A DNA stretch of 64,000 nt. Source: Paenibacillus phyllosphaerae (lineage in GTDB: Bacteria; Bacillota; Bacilli; Paenibacillales; Paenibacillaceae). Shown in pieces: positions 35,756 to 44,430 of the stretch. The stretch is from contig NZ_JACHXK010000002.1 in assembly GCF_014192105.1 (NCBI RefSeq), forward strand, positions 431,380-495,379. Reading direction: 5' to 3'. The notes below the pieces were generated by a model. The model was given only the letters and a program-made list of their open reading frames with translations, was not told the DNA's origin and made no database searches. Position 1 is the first letter of the stretch. Each line of letters begins with the position of its first letter. Made by a program: the position numbers and the translations under genes.

Positions 35756-37471
35756 ATGAGCGATTACGAACAAGAGAACGGCCATCAGGAAGGCGAAGGC
35801 AAACGCAGGACGGTGCATCCGATTTGGCTGGACGAATTCGAATTCGATTTTGACAAAGAAGAGCAAGAGCAGCATCGAAGTCATGAGGGGGACAAGGATC
35901 GGGAGAAGGAGGAGACTAAAGTTCATCTCTCGACGTTCAGCATCCCGATGGCCGGACGCAGGAAGCGCTCCGAACGTGGGCAGCAGAAGCCGGAACCCGT
36001 TCCGATTCCCGAACATATTGATGATTATATCGACTTGTTGGAGCAGGAAGTGGGCTACAAGAAGAGCTTCGACGTCGTCGTCCGCGAGATGACTTTCGCC
36101 GACAAGAAGACCGCGCTGTTCTTCATGAACGGATTCGGGAAAGACGTCATTCTTCAAGATGTGCTCAAGCGCCTGACCTATTTGCAAGCAGATGATCTGA
36201 ATACGCATGCGCTTGAGTCTTTCCTGGTGAATTACATTCCCGCGGTCCAGGTCGTGAAGGAAAGCGATTGGAACACGATGATGACCAACGTGCTTGCCGG
36301 AGCGAGCGCCTTCTACGTAGACGGCGAGAAAGAAGTGCTCCTGATCGACGCCAAGTCCTTCCCGGCACGCGGTCCGGAGGAGCCGACCTTGGAGCGCGTC
36401 GTCCGCGGCAGCCGCGACGGCTTCGTGGAGACGCTGATGACGAACGTCACCCTCGTCCGCCGTCGTCTGCGCGACAAAAATTTGCGGTATGAGATCATGC
36501 GGGTCGGCGAGCGGACGCAGACGGACGTCTGTATTGCCTATATCGATGACATCGTGGACAAAGAACTGGTCGAGTCGATTCGCGATAAAATACAACAGGT
36601 GAAGCTCGATGGCCTGCCGCTAGCCGATAAGCAGCTGGAGGAGGCGACCGTAAAGCGGGGCTGGAGCCCGTTCCCGCTCGTGCGGTATTCGGAACGTCCG
36701 GATACCGTGGCGTCCCATTTGCTTGAAGGGAACGTAGCGGTGTTCGTGGACACGACGCCGAGCGTCATGATTCTGCCGACGACCTTCTTCGATCATATTC
36801 AGCATGCGGAGGAGAACCGTCAGGCGCCATTTATCGGAACGTACTTGCGATGGGTCAGATTCATCGGCATATTCGCTTCCCTGTTCTTGCTGCCGATCTG
36901 GTTCTTGTACGCGCTTGACCCGGGATTGAAGCCCGCCGGGCTCGAATTTCTCGGCGCGGAAAAAGCAGGCCGCCTGCCGCTCGTTGTGCAATTCCTGATG
37001 GCTGAGCTGGGGATCGACTTGCTGCGGATGGCCGCGGTTCATACGCCGACGCCGCTGGCTACTGCGATGTCTCTTATATCTGCGATACTCATCGGGGATA
37101 TTGCCGTCTCGACGGGGTTGTTCATTAATGAGGTCATTCTCTACATGGCGATTGCCGGAATAGGGATGTTCGCTACTCCGAGCTATGAGCTAGGGCTTGC
37201 CAACCGGATCGTGCGGCTCGTGCTGATTGTGGCCGTCGCTACCTTCAAGGTTCCCGGGCTTGTGCTTGCTTCCGCGGGGATCATCATCATGCTTGTCATG
37301 GAACGTTCGTTCAATCGGCCTTACATGTGGCCGTTCATCCCGTTCGATGCAAAAGGGCTGTGGAATATCATTCTGCGTCCGCCCGTTCTGCACAACCGTA
37401 CGCGTCCGAATCTGCTGAAGCCGCAGCAGAGGGATAAAATGCCAAGCGGGAATAACGGCGGAACGCATTAG
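35756..37471 (+). CDS. spoVAF: Stage V sporulation protein AF (GerA-like)
   Basis: Spore inner-membrane protein related to germinant receptor A subunits (GerAA), thought to modulate germination. The 571 residues have a very charged amino end (about 1-80), a soluble GerA-type domain with KDVILQDVLKRLTYLQAD and PEEPTLERVVRGSRDGFVE, and about five membrane helices after 365 (FIGIFASLFLLPIWFLYAL onward), including the GerA hallmark PTPLATAMSLISAILIGDIA. ATG at 35756 fits AAGGAG better than GTG at 35747. It precedes lysA as in Bacillus. Confidence 0.92.
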   Translation: MSDYEQENGHQEGEGKRRTVHPIWLDEFEFDFDKEEQEQHRSHEGDKDREKEETKVHLSTFSIPMAGRRKRSERGQQKPEPVPIPEHIDDYIDLLEQEVGYKKSFDVVVREMTFADKKTALFFMNGFGKDVILQDVLKRLTYLQADDLNTHALESFLVNYIPAVQVVKESDWNTMMTNVLAGASAFYVDGEKEVLLIDAKSFPARGPEEPTLERVVRGSRDGFVETLMTNVTLVRRRLRDKNLRYEIMRVGERTQTDVCIAYIDDIVDKELVESIRDKIQQVKLDGLPLADKQLEEATVKRGWSPFPLVRYSERPDTVASHLLEGNVAVFVDTTPSVMILPTTFFDHIQHAEENRQAPFIGTYLRWVRFIGIFASLFLLPIWFLYALDPGLKPAGLEFLGAEKAGRLPLVVQFLMAELGIDLLRMAAVHTPTPLATAMSLISAILIGDIAVSTGLFINEVILYMAIAGIGMFATPSYELGLANRIVRLVLIVAVATFKVPGLVLASAGIIIMLVMERSFNRPYMWPFIPFDAKGLWNIILRPPVLHNRTRPNLLKPQQRDKMPSGNNGGTH

Positions 37472-37611
37472 TTTGTAGTAGCGTATATACTTTACGTTTA
37501 ACCTTCAGATTTGTAGTGTACCCGGATGGAATGCGCTGCGCCGTTTAGGGCGGCGGCAGCCGTTTCACCTACGGCACGCAAATAGTGCAAATCAAATGCG
37601 GAATTATCCAT

Positions 37612-37640
37612 TTTACGCTTTGGCGGGGGTGCGGTATACT
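37612..37640 (+). promoter_or_regulatory. Candidate promoter of lysA
   Basis: TTTACG, 17 bases, TATACT, 60 bases before the start codon. No lysine riboswitch pattern was seen in the 228-base gap. Confidence 0.5.
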
Positions 37641-37699
37641 GGCGTTAAATGATGCAAGTTTAAGTCATGGGTGAACAAGGAGAATTCGGAGGGGAAATC

Positions 37700-39031
37700 A
37701 TGTATCTACACGGAACAAGTTCTATTAACGCACAAGGACACTTGGAGATTGGCGGCTGTGACGTCACCGATCTTGCTAAACAATATGGCACCCCGCTTTA
37801 TATCGTAGATGAGACGCTCGTTCGTCAGCGTGCTCGTGAATATGTGGAGGCATTCCGCACTTCCGGCTTGAAATTCCAGGTTGCTTACGCAAGCAAAGCG
37901 TTCAGCACAATGGCGATGTGCGCTATTGCCGAACAAGAAGATATGTCGCTGGACGTCGTATCCGACGGCGAACTGTACACGGCGCTTAAGGCAGGCTTCC
38001 CGGCTGCCCGTATCCATTTCCACGGCAACAACAAGACGCCGGACGAGATCAACATGGCGCTCGACGCGAACATCGGCTGCTTCGTGGTGGACAACTTTAT
38101 CGAGCTGCAGCTGCTTAATGCCCTTGCCGGCGACAAAGGCAAGAAGGTAAACGTTCTGCTGCGCGTAACGCCAGGCGTTGAAGCGCACACGCATGACTAC
38201 ATCTCTACGGGCCAGCAAGATTCCAAATTCGGCTTTGACGTAAGCAACGGCGCAGCATTCCGTGCTGTCCAAGAAGCTGCGGGTCTGGCTAATCTTGAAC
38301 TGCTCGGCGTTCACTCGCATATCGGCTCGCAAATCTTCGAGGTGGACGGCTTCCAGATGGCTGCCGGCAAAGTAGCGCAATTCGCTGTTAACGTCCGCGA
38401 CGAGCTGAACGTAACATTCCGCGTTATTAACCTGGGCGGAGGCTTCGGGATCCGTTATGTTGAAGGCGACACGCCGTTGCCGATCGCAACGTATGTGAAA
38501 GCGATCACGGACGCGATCAAATCGAACTTCGGAGAAGCGAACTATCCGCTGCCGGAAATTTGGGTTGAGCCGGGCCGCAGCATCGTCGGCGATGCCGGAA
38601 CTACATTGTATACGATCGGTACAAGCAAGGACATTCCGGGCGTTCGCAAATATATCGCTGTTGACGGCGGTATGACGGACAACCCGCGCCCAGCGCTGTA
38701 CGAGTCCAAGTATGAAGCCGTGATCGCGAACCGTGCGAACCAAGCGGCCGATGAGACGGTAACCGTTGCGGGCAAGTGCTGCGAGAGCGGCGACAAGCTG
38801 ATCATCGACTGCGAACTGTCGAAGCCGGAAGTCGGCGATCTGCTCGCTGTATTCTGCACCGGCGCGTACAACTACGCGATGGCAAGCAACTACAACCGGA
38901 TTCGCCGTCCGAGCGTAGTCTTCGTTAAGGACGGCCAGGCTGATCTGGTCGTTAAGCGCGAATCGCTTGACGATATCGTCGGCAACGATGTTATTCCTGA
39001 ACGTATGAAGCGTACTTCCGCTGCGAAGTAA
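37700..39031 (+). CDS. lysA: Diaminopimelate decarboxylase
   Basis: PLP enzyme of the last step of lysine biosynthesis. The 443 residues form an alanine-racemase-fold barrel with the PLP lysine Lys66 (VAYASKAFST), HFHGNNKTPDEI, GVHSHIGSQIFE, the phosphate-binding GGGFGIRY, WVEPGRSIVGDAGT and the late catalytic cysteine region GKCCESGDKL. ATG at 37700 after GGAGGGG. Own promoter and a long perfect-stem terminator suggest a single-gene transcript. Confidence 0.96.
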   Translation: MYLHGTSSINAQGHLEIGGCDVTDLAKQYGTPLYIVDETLVRQRAREYVEAFRTSGLKFQVAYASKAFSTMAMCAIAEQEDMSLDVVSDGELYTALKAGFPAARIHFHGNNKTPDEINMALDANIGCFVVDNFIELQLLNALAGDKGKKVNVLLRVTPGVEAHTHDYISTGQQDSKFGFDVSNGAAFRAVQEAAGLANLELLGVHSHIGSQIFEVDGFQMAAGKVAQFAVNVRDELNVTFRVINLGGGFGIRYVEGDTPLPIATYVKAITDAIKSNFGEANYPLPEIWVEPGRSIVGDAGTTLYTIGTSKDIPGVRKYIAVDGGMTDNPRPALYESKYEAVIANRANQAADETVTVAGKCCESGDKLIIDCELSKPEVGDLLAVFCTGAYNYAMASNYNRIRRPSVVFVKDGQADLVVKRESLDDIVGNDVIPERMKRTSAAK

Positions 39032-39053
39032 TAACAATCCATAGGCTACCATC

Positions 39054-39105
39054 CTTGTCCCCCGAATATCGACGCCGTCGTTGATATTCGGGGGACAAGC
39101 TTTTG
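39054..39105. terminator. Terminator after lysA
   Basis: A perfect 17-bp stem (39054-39070 with 39083-39099) and then CTTTTGC. One of the longest stems in the window. Confidence 0.85.
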
Positions 39106-39129
39106 CTTGGCGTTTGTTTCTGCTATAAT
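39101..39129 (+). promoter_or_regulatory. Promoter of ppiB
   Basis: Perfect extended -10, TGCTATAAT, with TTTTGC 17 bases upstream. The -35 lies in the tail of the lysA terminator. Confidence 0.55.
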
Positions 39130-39197
39130 GGCAATGTTTATCAGGTAGTGAGCAAGACGAATACAGTTCGTTTATGAGACCGAAAGGATTGATTACA

Positions 39198-39629
39198 TTG
39201 GCTAAACAAGCAAAGATTACAATGGCTGACGGAGCGGAAGTAACGCTCGACCTGTTCGACCAAGACGCGCCGAATACGGTTGCGAATTTCGAGAAGCTCG
39301 CGAATGAAGGCTTCTACAACGGCCTTACGTTCCACCGCGTTATCCCTGGCTTCGTCGCACAAGGCGGATGCCCGAACGGCATGGGCACAGGCGGCCCAGG
39401 CTACACGATCAACTGTGAGATCAACCCGAACAAGCATGAGCGCGGTACGCTCGCAATGGCACACGCTGGCCGTAACACGGGCGGCAGCCAGTTCTACATC
39501 TGCTACCAGCCACAGCCGCATCTTGACGGCGGACATACCGTATTCGGTAAAGTGTCCAAAGGCATGGAGCATGTCGACACGTTCAAGAACGGCGTGAAGA
39601 TGGAGAAAGTCGAAATCTTCGAAGTGTAA
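39198..39629 (+). CDS. ppiB: Peptidyl-prolyl cis-trans isomerase (cyclophilin)
   Basis: Cytoplasmic cyclophilin that speeds proline isomerisation in folding. The 143 residues show [20 protein letters not shown] (catalytic Arg and Phe region), [33 protein letters not shown] and HTVFGKV. TTG at 39198 is chosen because it gives the usual MAKQAKI-type start and has AAAGGA upstream; an ATG at 39174 would add 8 residues. It is followed by a terminator. Confidence 0.94.
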   Translation: MAKQAKITMADGAEVTLDLFDQDAPNTVANFEKLANEGFYNGLTFHRVIPGFVAQGGCPNGMGTGGPGYTINCEINPNKHERGTLAMAHAGRNTGGSQFYICYQPQPHLDGGHTVFGKVSKGMEHVDTFKNGVKMEKVEIFEV

Positions 39630-39644
39630 TAACGCGAAGTCGAC

Positions 39645-39679
39645 AGCCCGCACGGCGATAAGCCGTACGGGCTTTCTTT
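39645..39679 (+). terminator. Terminator after ppiB
   Basis: AGCCCGCACGGC pairs with GCCGTACGGGCT (one mismatch), loop GATAA, followed by TTCTTTAT. Confidence 0.85.
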
Positions 39680-39904
39680 ATGCTGTACGATAAGTTCCGC
39701 ATTTTGCACGCCTCTCTTCCATGGAACCGTGTCTGTGACGCTAAGAATGGCGCTGTGACGTCCGTTATCGTGCCATCCTGGAACGCTTGTCCGTTTCGAT
39801 AGGGACATGTTCGTGTATAGAATCAGTAAGCGATAGGGGTATCCAGCAGCCTGTAATACGGGCTGACTTAACTCTTAACGAGACCAGAAGAAGAGGTGGC
39901 GAAC

Positions 39905-40249
39905 ATGGAGAAGGAGCAATATTACGTATCGGTATCCGCGCGCACGATCGAGACGTCGCCGTCGCGGTCCGAGCAGCTGGAGATCGAAGCAACCGAACAG
40001 GAGCTTAACGAATTGCAAGCCAGACTCGAGCGTGAAGAGCATGACTACAACGTAACTTCGGGCAGGGCGCTCATTCCTTACAAATCGGCCGAGCGCGATC
40101 CCGCGACAGAGGCGTTCAGCGAGCACCTGCTAGAGCTGTATGCGTACATTTATGAGCTCGGTACGCCGTCGACCCGCGAGCACATCGAATCCATGGACAT
40201 CCTGCCAGAGCTGAAGAATCAGAATATGGACTTGCCAGGGTACAAGTAG
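39905..40249 (+). CDS. Conserved-looking protein of unknown function (114 aa)
   Basis: I do not recognise this family. The 114 residues are acidic and hydrophilic, without membrane segments; about 25-50 (RSEQLEIEATEQELNELQAR ...) is a likely coiled coil, followed by a Pro/Asp-rich part and HLLELYAYIYELGTPSTREH. Codon use resembles that of its neighbours and it has GAGGTGG before ATG and a good terminator behind, so it is a real gene. It stands alone between ppiB and the riboflavin operon. Confidence 0.8.
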   Translation: MEKEQYYVSVSARTIETSPSRSEQLEIEATEQELNELQARLEREEHDYNVTSGRALIPYKSAERDPATEAFSEHLLELYAYIYELGTPSTREHIESMDILPELKNQNMDLPGYK

Positions 40250-40276
40250 GCGACTCGCCGATCTGATTCCCTTGCG

Positions 40277-40306
40277 AACACCCTTTTTTACGGAAGGGTG
40301 TTTTTT
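40277..40306 (+). terminator. Terminator after the 114-aa gene
   Basis: AACACCCTT pairs with AAGGGTGTT, followed by TTTT. Confidence 0.9.
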
Positions 40307-40368
40307 GGCATGCTCCTAAGCTAGCTGCAGAGCTGTCCTCCGCTTCATTGGCATAGCAAGGAAATGGG

Positions 40369-40397
40369 TTGCTTTTTTCAGAGCCGAGTGGTAACAT
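40369..40397 (+). promoter_or_regulatory. Candidate promoter of the riboflavin operon
   Basis: TTGCTT, 17 bases, TAACAT, about 25 bases before the riboswitch. Weak match, but placed correctly. Confidence 0.4.
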
Positions 40398-40419
40398 TTT
40401 TGTCAAAGTATTTGCAGCT

Positions 40420-40626
40420 AACCTTCGGGGTAGGGTGAAATTCCCAACCGGCGGTGATCAAGGCTTCCATTGACTACCTTTCGCAAGGCGTCATTAATGA
40501 AGTGCTTGTCAGTCCGTGACCCGTGCTTGCTGGCTTCTTCTCGTCGAACGACTGAAGCTAATGCCGCAAGAACGGTGGACCCGGTGTGAATCCGGGACCG
40601 ACAGTAAAGTCTGGATGGGAGAAGGC
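40420..40626 (+). ncRNA. FMN riboswitch (RFN element)
   Basis: Flavin mononucleotide-sensing RNA ahead of the rib operon. All the conserved blocks are present in order: CTTCGGGGTAGGGTGAAATT, CCCAACCGGCGGTGATCAAG, AGTCCGTGAC, GGTGGACCCGGTG, TCCGGGACCGACAGTAAAGT and CTGGATGGGAGAAGG. The variable stem between the second and third blocks (about 40467-40507) is long. With FMN bound the downstream terminator should form and shut off the operon. Confidence 0.97.
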
Positions 40627-40659
40627 GACGGCAGCGAAATCGGATTCCTGTTTCCTGGA

Positions 40660-40685
40660 TTACTTGTACCTTTTTTCACAAGTAA
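40660..40685 (+). other. Hairpin in the riboswitch expression platform
   Basis: TTACTTGT pairs perfectly with ACAAGTAA, loop of 10 with six T inside. It lies between the aptamer and the terminator and could take part in the switch. Confidence 0.4.
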
Positions 40686-40738
40686 GAAGGGTTTATTCGG
40701 ATGTGTATTTGAGCTGTTCCTCATCGTTTGATCACCAT

Positions 40739-40775
40739 CACCCCGTCGGCATTTATGCGGATAGGGGTGTTTTTA
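40739..40775 (+). terminator. Riboswitch terminator that also covers the ribD ribosome site
   Basis: CACCCC pairs with GGGGTG, with further pairs around a GCAT/ATGC tip, then TTTTT. AGGGGTG (40763-40769) is the 3' arm and is also the only ribosome site before the ribD TTG, 7 bases on. Confidence 0.8.
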
Positions 40776-40776
40776 T

Positions 40777-41880
40777 TTGGAAGCAATTATCAATGATGGT
40801 TACTATATGCAGCTAGCCATCGACATGGCCAAGAAAGCTAGCGGCCAGACGGATATTAATCCCGTGGTCGGCTGCGTCATTGTGAAGGAAGGCCGAATTA
40901 TCGGCTTGGGCGCGCATCTGAAGCGCGGCGAAGGCCATGCTGAAGTACATGCGCTGCGGATGGCAGGTGAAGAAGCAGAAGGCTCCACAGCTTATGTGAC
41001 GCTTGAGCCCTGCAGTCATCATGGCAAGACGCCTCCTTGCTGCGAACGCTTGATCGACGCTAAGGTTGCCCGTGTCGTGGTGGCCTGCACCGATCCGAAT
41101 CCGATGGTCGCAGGAAGGGGCATCTCTCGTCTGCGCGAAGCGGGCATTGAAGTCGATGTAGGTCTTCTCGGCGACGTCTCGCTGCAAATGAACGAGAAGT
41201 TCAACAAGTTCATTACGACCCGGCAGCCATATATCACGCTTAAGACGGCGATGACGCTCGATGGCAAGATTGCAGCCAAGACCGGCGACAGCCGTTACGT
41301 GAGCGGTCCGGCGGCACGCGAGCACGTCCATACCCTTCGGCATCAGCATATGGGCATTATGGTCGGCGTGCAGACGGCGCTAGCGGATGACCCGGAGTTG
41401 ACGACCCGGCTGAGCGTTCCGGCACTGCATCCTACCCGGATTATCGTCGATTCGAAGCTTCGTCTGTCTCCTGAAGCGCGGCTGTTCCACAACCGGGAAG
41501 TGCCGATCATCATACTGACCGTGGAAGGGGCAGATCCTAATAAACGGGCTGCGCTCGAAGCGCAAGGGGCGAAGGTTATTACTTGCGGCAATGGCGAGCA
41601 GGTCGATCTTACGCTAGCCATGAAGCAGTTGGGCGAGGAAGAGATCGGTTCGATTCTGCTGGAAGGCGGCGGGAAGCTTAACGGGGCCATGCTAGAGCTT
41701 GGGCTGGTGGATAAAATCATGCTGTTCATCGCACCGAAGCTCATCGGCGGAGATAATGCCCCCGGCGCTTTTTCGTTCGGCGGATTCGGGAAGATGGCCG
41801 ACGCGATCCAGCTTACGGGCGTTACTATGGAACAGGTTGGCGATGACTTCTGCTTGACCGGTTATCCTGCAGGGCGATAG
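40777..41880 (+). CDS. ribD: Bifunctional riboflavin deaminase/reductase RibD
   Basis: Does the second and third steps of riboflavin synthesis: deamination of the pyrimidine intermediate and reduction of its ribosyl side chain. The 367 residues have the zinc deaminase motif HAEVHALRMAGEEAEG and PCSHHGKTPPCCERLI, then the DHFR-like reductase half (ITLKTAMTLDGKIAAKTGDS ... ILLEGGGKLNGAML). TTG at 40777 gives the usual start (MEAIINDGYYMQLAIDMA); ATG at 40807 would cut it short. First gene after the FMN riboswitch. Confidence 0.95.
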   Translation: MEAIINDGYYMQLAIDMAKKASGQTDINPVVGCVIVKEGRIIGLGAHLKRGEGHAEVHALRMAGEEAEGSTAYVTLEPCSHHGKTPPCCERLIDAKVARVVVACTDPNPMVAGRGISRLREAGIEVDVGLLGDVSLQMNEKFNKFITTRQPYITLKTAMTLDGKIAAKTGDSRYVSGPAAREHVHTLRHQHMGIMVGVQTALADDPELTTRLSVPALHPTRIIVDSKLRLSPEARLFHNREVPIIILTVEGADPNKRAALEAQGAKVITCGNGEQVDLTLAMKQLGEEEIGSILLEGGGKLNGAMLELGLVDKIMLFIAPKLIGGDNAPGAFSFGGFGKMADAIQLTGVTMEQVGDDFCLTGYPAGR

Positions 41881-41923
41881 CGACTAGTCTCGCTGAAGGC
41901 TGCAGACTAGGAGGGTATGCGAC

Positions 41924-42607
41924 ATGTTCACTGGATTGATTGAGGAGGTAGGCGCGCTGCGCCGCGCTTACCAGCAAGGAGAAGCGATGCTATTGACCAT
42001 CGAAGCGTCCCGCGTGCTTGAAGGGGTGGCGCTCGGTGACAGCATTGCCGTCAATGGCGTATGTCTGACGGTTACGGAATTCAACCGTTCGTCCTTTACG
42101 GTAGACGTGATGCCGCAGACGTTTCGCCATACGAATTTGAAGGATACGCGGCCCGGAGAGAAAGTCAATCTCGAGCGAGCCATGCAAGTCGGCCAGCGCT
42201 TCGGCGGCCATATCGTGCAGGGCCACGCCGACGGCACGGGGACCATCGAGTCCCGGACGCACGACGCGAATGCGGTCGTATTCACGATCCGTCCACATGA
42301 TTCGGCGCTGATGAGGTATGTTATTGCACAGGGCTCCGTGACGCTGGACGGCATCAGCCTTACGGTCGTCAGCAGGGACCCGCACGCGTTCTCGGTGTCC
42401 ATCATTCCGCACACCTTGAAGGAAACCGCCCTTCAAGGCAAACAGCCCGGCAGCGTCATTAACATCGAGACCGACGTGCTGGGCAAATATATCGACCATC
42501 TGCTTCATGAACCGAGAGTTCCACGGGAGGAGCAGCCGAATGACGGCCGTTCGCGCAGCGGCGGCGGAGTTACGGCCGCGTTTCTGGCGGACAATGGCTT
42601 TTTCTAA
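41924..42607 (+). CDS. ribE: Riboflavin synthase alpha chain
   Basis: Dismutates two 6,7-dimethyl-8-ribityllumazines into riboflavin. The 227 residues hold two lumazine-binding barrels: MFTGLIEEVGALRRAYQQGE, SIAVNGVCLTVTEF and VNLERAMQVGQRFGGHIVQG in the first half, GSVTLDGISLTVVS and SIIPHTLKETAL in the second. A short Arg/Gly tail (NDGRSRSGGGVTAAFLADNG) is a bit longer than usual. RBS AGGAGGGT. Between ribD and ribBA in the normal Gram-positive order. Confidence 0.95.
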   Translation: MFTGLIEEVGALRRAYQQGEAMLLTIEASRVLEGVALGDSIAVNGVCLTVTEFNRSSFTVDVMPQTFRHTNLKDTRPGEKVNLERAMQVGQRFGGHIVQGHADGTGTIESRTHDANAVVFTIRPHDSALMRYVIAQGSVTLDGISLTVVSRDPHAFSVSIIPHTLKETALQGKQPGSVINIETDVLGKYIDHLLHEPRVPREEQPNDGRSRSGGGVTAAFLADNGFF

Positions 42608-42619
42608 GGAGGGAACAAG

Positions 42620-43861
42620 ATGAACGAGCAGGATACAAGACTGGAAGCATCGCTCGAGGGAATTTTCGATTCGATCGAAGAGGCTCTGGAGGATCTCAAG
42701 CAGGGTAAGGCCATCATCGTCGTTGACGACGAGGACCGGGAGAACGAAGGTGACTTGATCGCGCTCGCGGACAAGACGACGCCGGAAGTCATCAACTTCA
42801 TGATCACGGAAGCGCGCGGGCTGGTGTGCGTGCCGATTACGCAGGAGCGGGCCGAAGAGCTTGACCTGCCGCCGATGGTCACGCATAATACCGATTACCA
42901 CGGTACGGCGTTCACGGTGTCGGTCGACCATGTGACGACATCCACGGGCATCTCCGCTTTCGAACGGTCCGAGACGATTAAAGGGTTGATCGATCCGAGC
43001 TGCAAGGCGTCCGATTTTCGCCGGCCCGGCCATATCTTCCCGTTAATCGCGAAGAACGGCGGCGTACTTCGCAGAGCAGGGCATACCGAAGCGGCGATTG
43101 ATTTGGCGCGAATGTGCGGCAGCGCGCCGGCCGGCGTCATTTGCGAAATTATTAAGGAAGACGGTACAATGGCAAGACTGATGGATCTGGTGGAGTTCAA
43201 GCGCCAGCATGGCCTGAAGCTGATCTCGATCGAGATGATGATCCAATACCGGAACGCCAAGGAGAAACTCGTTCAGCGTGCGGTCGATGTCAAGCTGCCT
43301 ACCGACTATGGCGACTTCCGGGCGATCGCCTATACGAACGAAGTGGACAGCAAGGAGCATGTCGCGCTGGTCAAAGGCGAGATCGATCCTGCGCGTCCAA
43401 CGCTTGTCCGCGTGCACTCGGAATGCTTGACCGGCGATGTGTTCCATTCGCACCGCTGCGATTGCGGACCGCAGCTTGCCGCCGCGCTGTCCCAGATTGA
43501 AGCGGAAGGCAGCGGAGTGCTGCTGTATATGCGGCAGGAAGGCCGCGGCATCGGTTTGATTAATAAATTAAAGGCCTATTCGCTCCAAGAGCAGGGATTA
43601 GACACCGTCGACGCGAATATTAAATTGGGTTTTGCGCCTGATCTCCGCGATTACGGGATTGGCGCGCAGATTCTGAAAGATCTCGGCATCACCCAGATGC
43701 GGCTGTTGACGAACAACCCGCGGAAGATCCGCGGCCTTGAAGGCTACGGCATCGAGGTCGTCGAACGCGTGCCGATTCAGATGGAAGCCAACGCGACGAA
43801 CGAGCCATATTTGCAAGCGAAGAAATCGAAGCTCGGCCATTTGCTCGAGTTTGAAATATAA
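42620..43861 (+). CDS. ribBA: Bifunctional DHBP synthase / GTP cyclohydrolase II
   Basis: Makes both precursors of riboflavin: dihydroxybutanone phosphate from ribulose 5-phosphate, and the pyrimidine from GTP. The 413 residues have the DHBP half ([57 protein letters not shown]) and the cyclohydrolase half with the zinc cysteines [20 protein letters not shown] and [32 protein letters not shown]. Ribosome site AAGGAGGG. Both activities look intact. Confidence 0.96.
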   Translation: MNEQDTRLEASLEGIFDSIEEALEDLKQGKAIIVVDDEDRENEGDLIALADKTTPEVINFMITEARGLVCVPITQERAEELDLPPMVTHNTDYHGTAFTVSVDHVTTSTGISAFERSETIKGLIDPSCKASDFRRPGHIFPLIAKNGGVLRRAGHTEAAIDLARMCGSAPAGVICEIIKEDGTMARLMDLVEFKRQHGLKLISIEMMIQYRNAKEKLVQRAVDVKLPTDYGDFRAIAYTNEVDSKEHVALVKGEIDPARPTLVRVHSECLTGDVFHSHRCDCGPQLAAALSQIEAEGSGVLLYMRQEGRGIGLINKLKAYSLQEQGLDTVDANIKLGFAPDLRDYGIGAQILKDLGITQMRLLTNNPRKIRGLEGYGIEVVERVPIQMEANATNEPYLQAKKSKLGHLLEFEI

Positions 43862-43909
43862 GCACCCGCCGTACACAAGCAAGTACATAATCGAAAAGGG
43901 GATATTCAC

Positions 43910-44380
43910 ATGCCACATGTATTCGAAGGACATTTAGTTTCGCAAGGACTGCGCTACGGGATCGTAGTCGGCCGTTTCAACGAATTTATCGTCAGCAAGC
44001 TGCTCAGCGGGGCGCTGGATGGCCTGAAGCGTCATGGCGTCAATGATGACGAAGTCGAGATCGCTTGGGTGCCAGGCGCATTCGAAATTCCGCTTATCGC
44101 GCAGAAGATGGCCGAATCCGGCAACTACGACGCCGTCATTACGCTTGGCGCGGTTATTCGGGGGTCAACGCCGCACTTTGACTTCGTCTGCAATGAAGCG
44201 GCGAAAGGTGTTGCGGCCGTTGCCTTGAAGACTGGCGTTCCGTCGATCTTCGGCGTTCTGACGACGGACTCCATCGAGCAGGCGGTTGAGCGTGCCGGTA
44301 CGAAAGCGGGCAACAAAGGGTACGAGTCGGCGATCAGCGCGATCGAGATGGCGAACCTGACTAAATCTTTGAAGGGCTAA
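43910..44380 (+). CDS. ribH: 6,7-Dimethyl-8-ribityllumazine synthase
   Basis: Condenses the RibD and RibB products into lumazine, in a 60-subunit shell in Bacillus. The 156 residues show [56 protein letters not shown] with the catalytic His, and [32 protein letters not shown]. Last gene of the operon; scpA follows 50 bases later with no clear terminator. Confidence 0.96.
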   Translation: MPHVFEGHLVSQGLRYGIVVGRFNEFIVSKLLSGALDGLKRHGVNDDEVEIAWVPGAFEIPLIAQKMAESGNYDAVITLGAVIRGSTPHFDFVCNEAAKGVAAVALKTGVPSIFGVLTTDSIEQAVERAGTKAGNKGYESAISAIEMANLTKSLKG

Positions 44381-44430
44381 TGCACTTCATTCAAGCGTAA
44401 TAGAAGCATTATCGGGAGGAAGGCAACACC

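Noticed and set aside
37472-37699. Possible lysine riboswitch before lysA
   Set aside because: The conserved AGGTAGAGG-type blocks are absent; only a sigma-A-like promoter and weak GC-rich pairing are visible.
37706-39052. Long open frame antisense to lysA (448 codons)
   Set aside because: Shadow of lysA caused by codon bias; no known motifs and no start signal.
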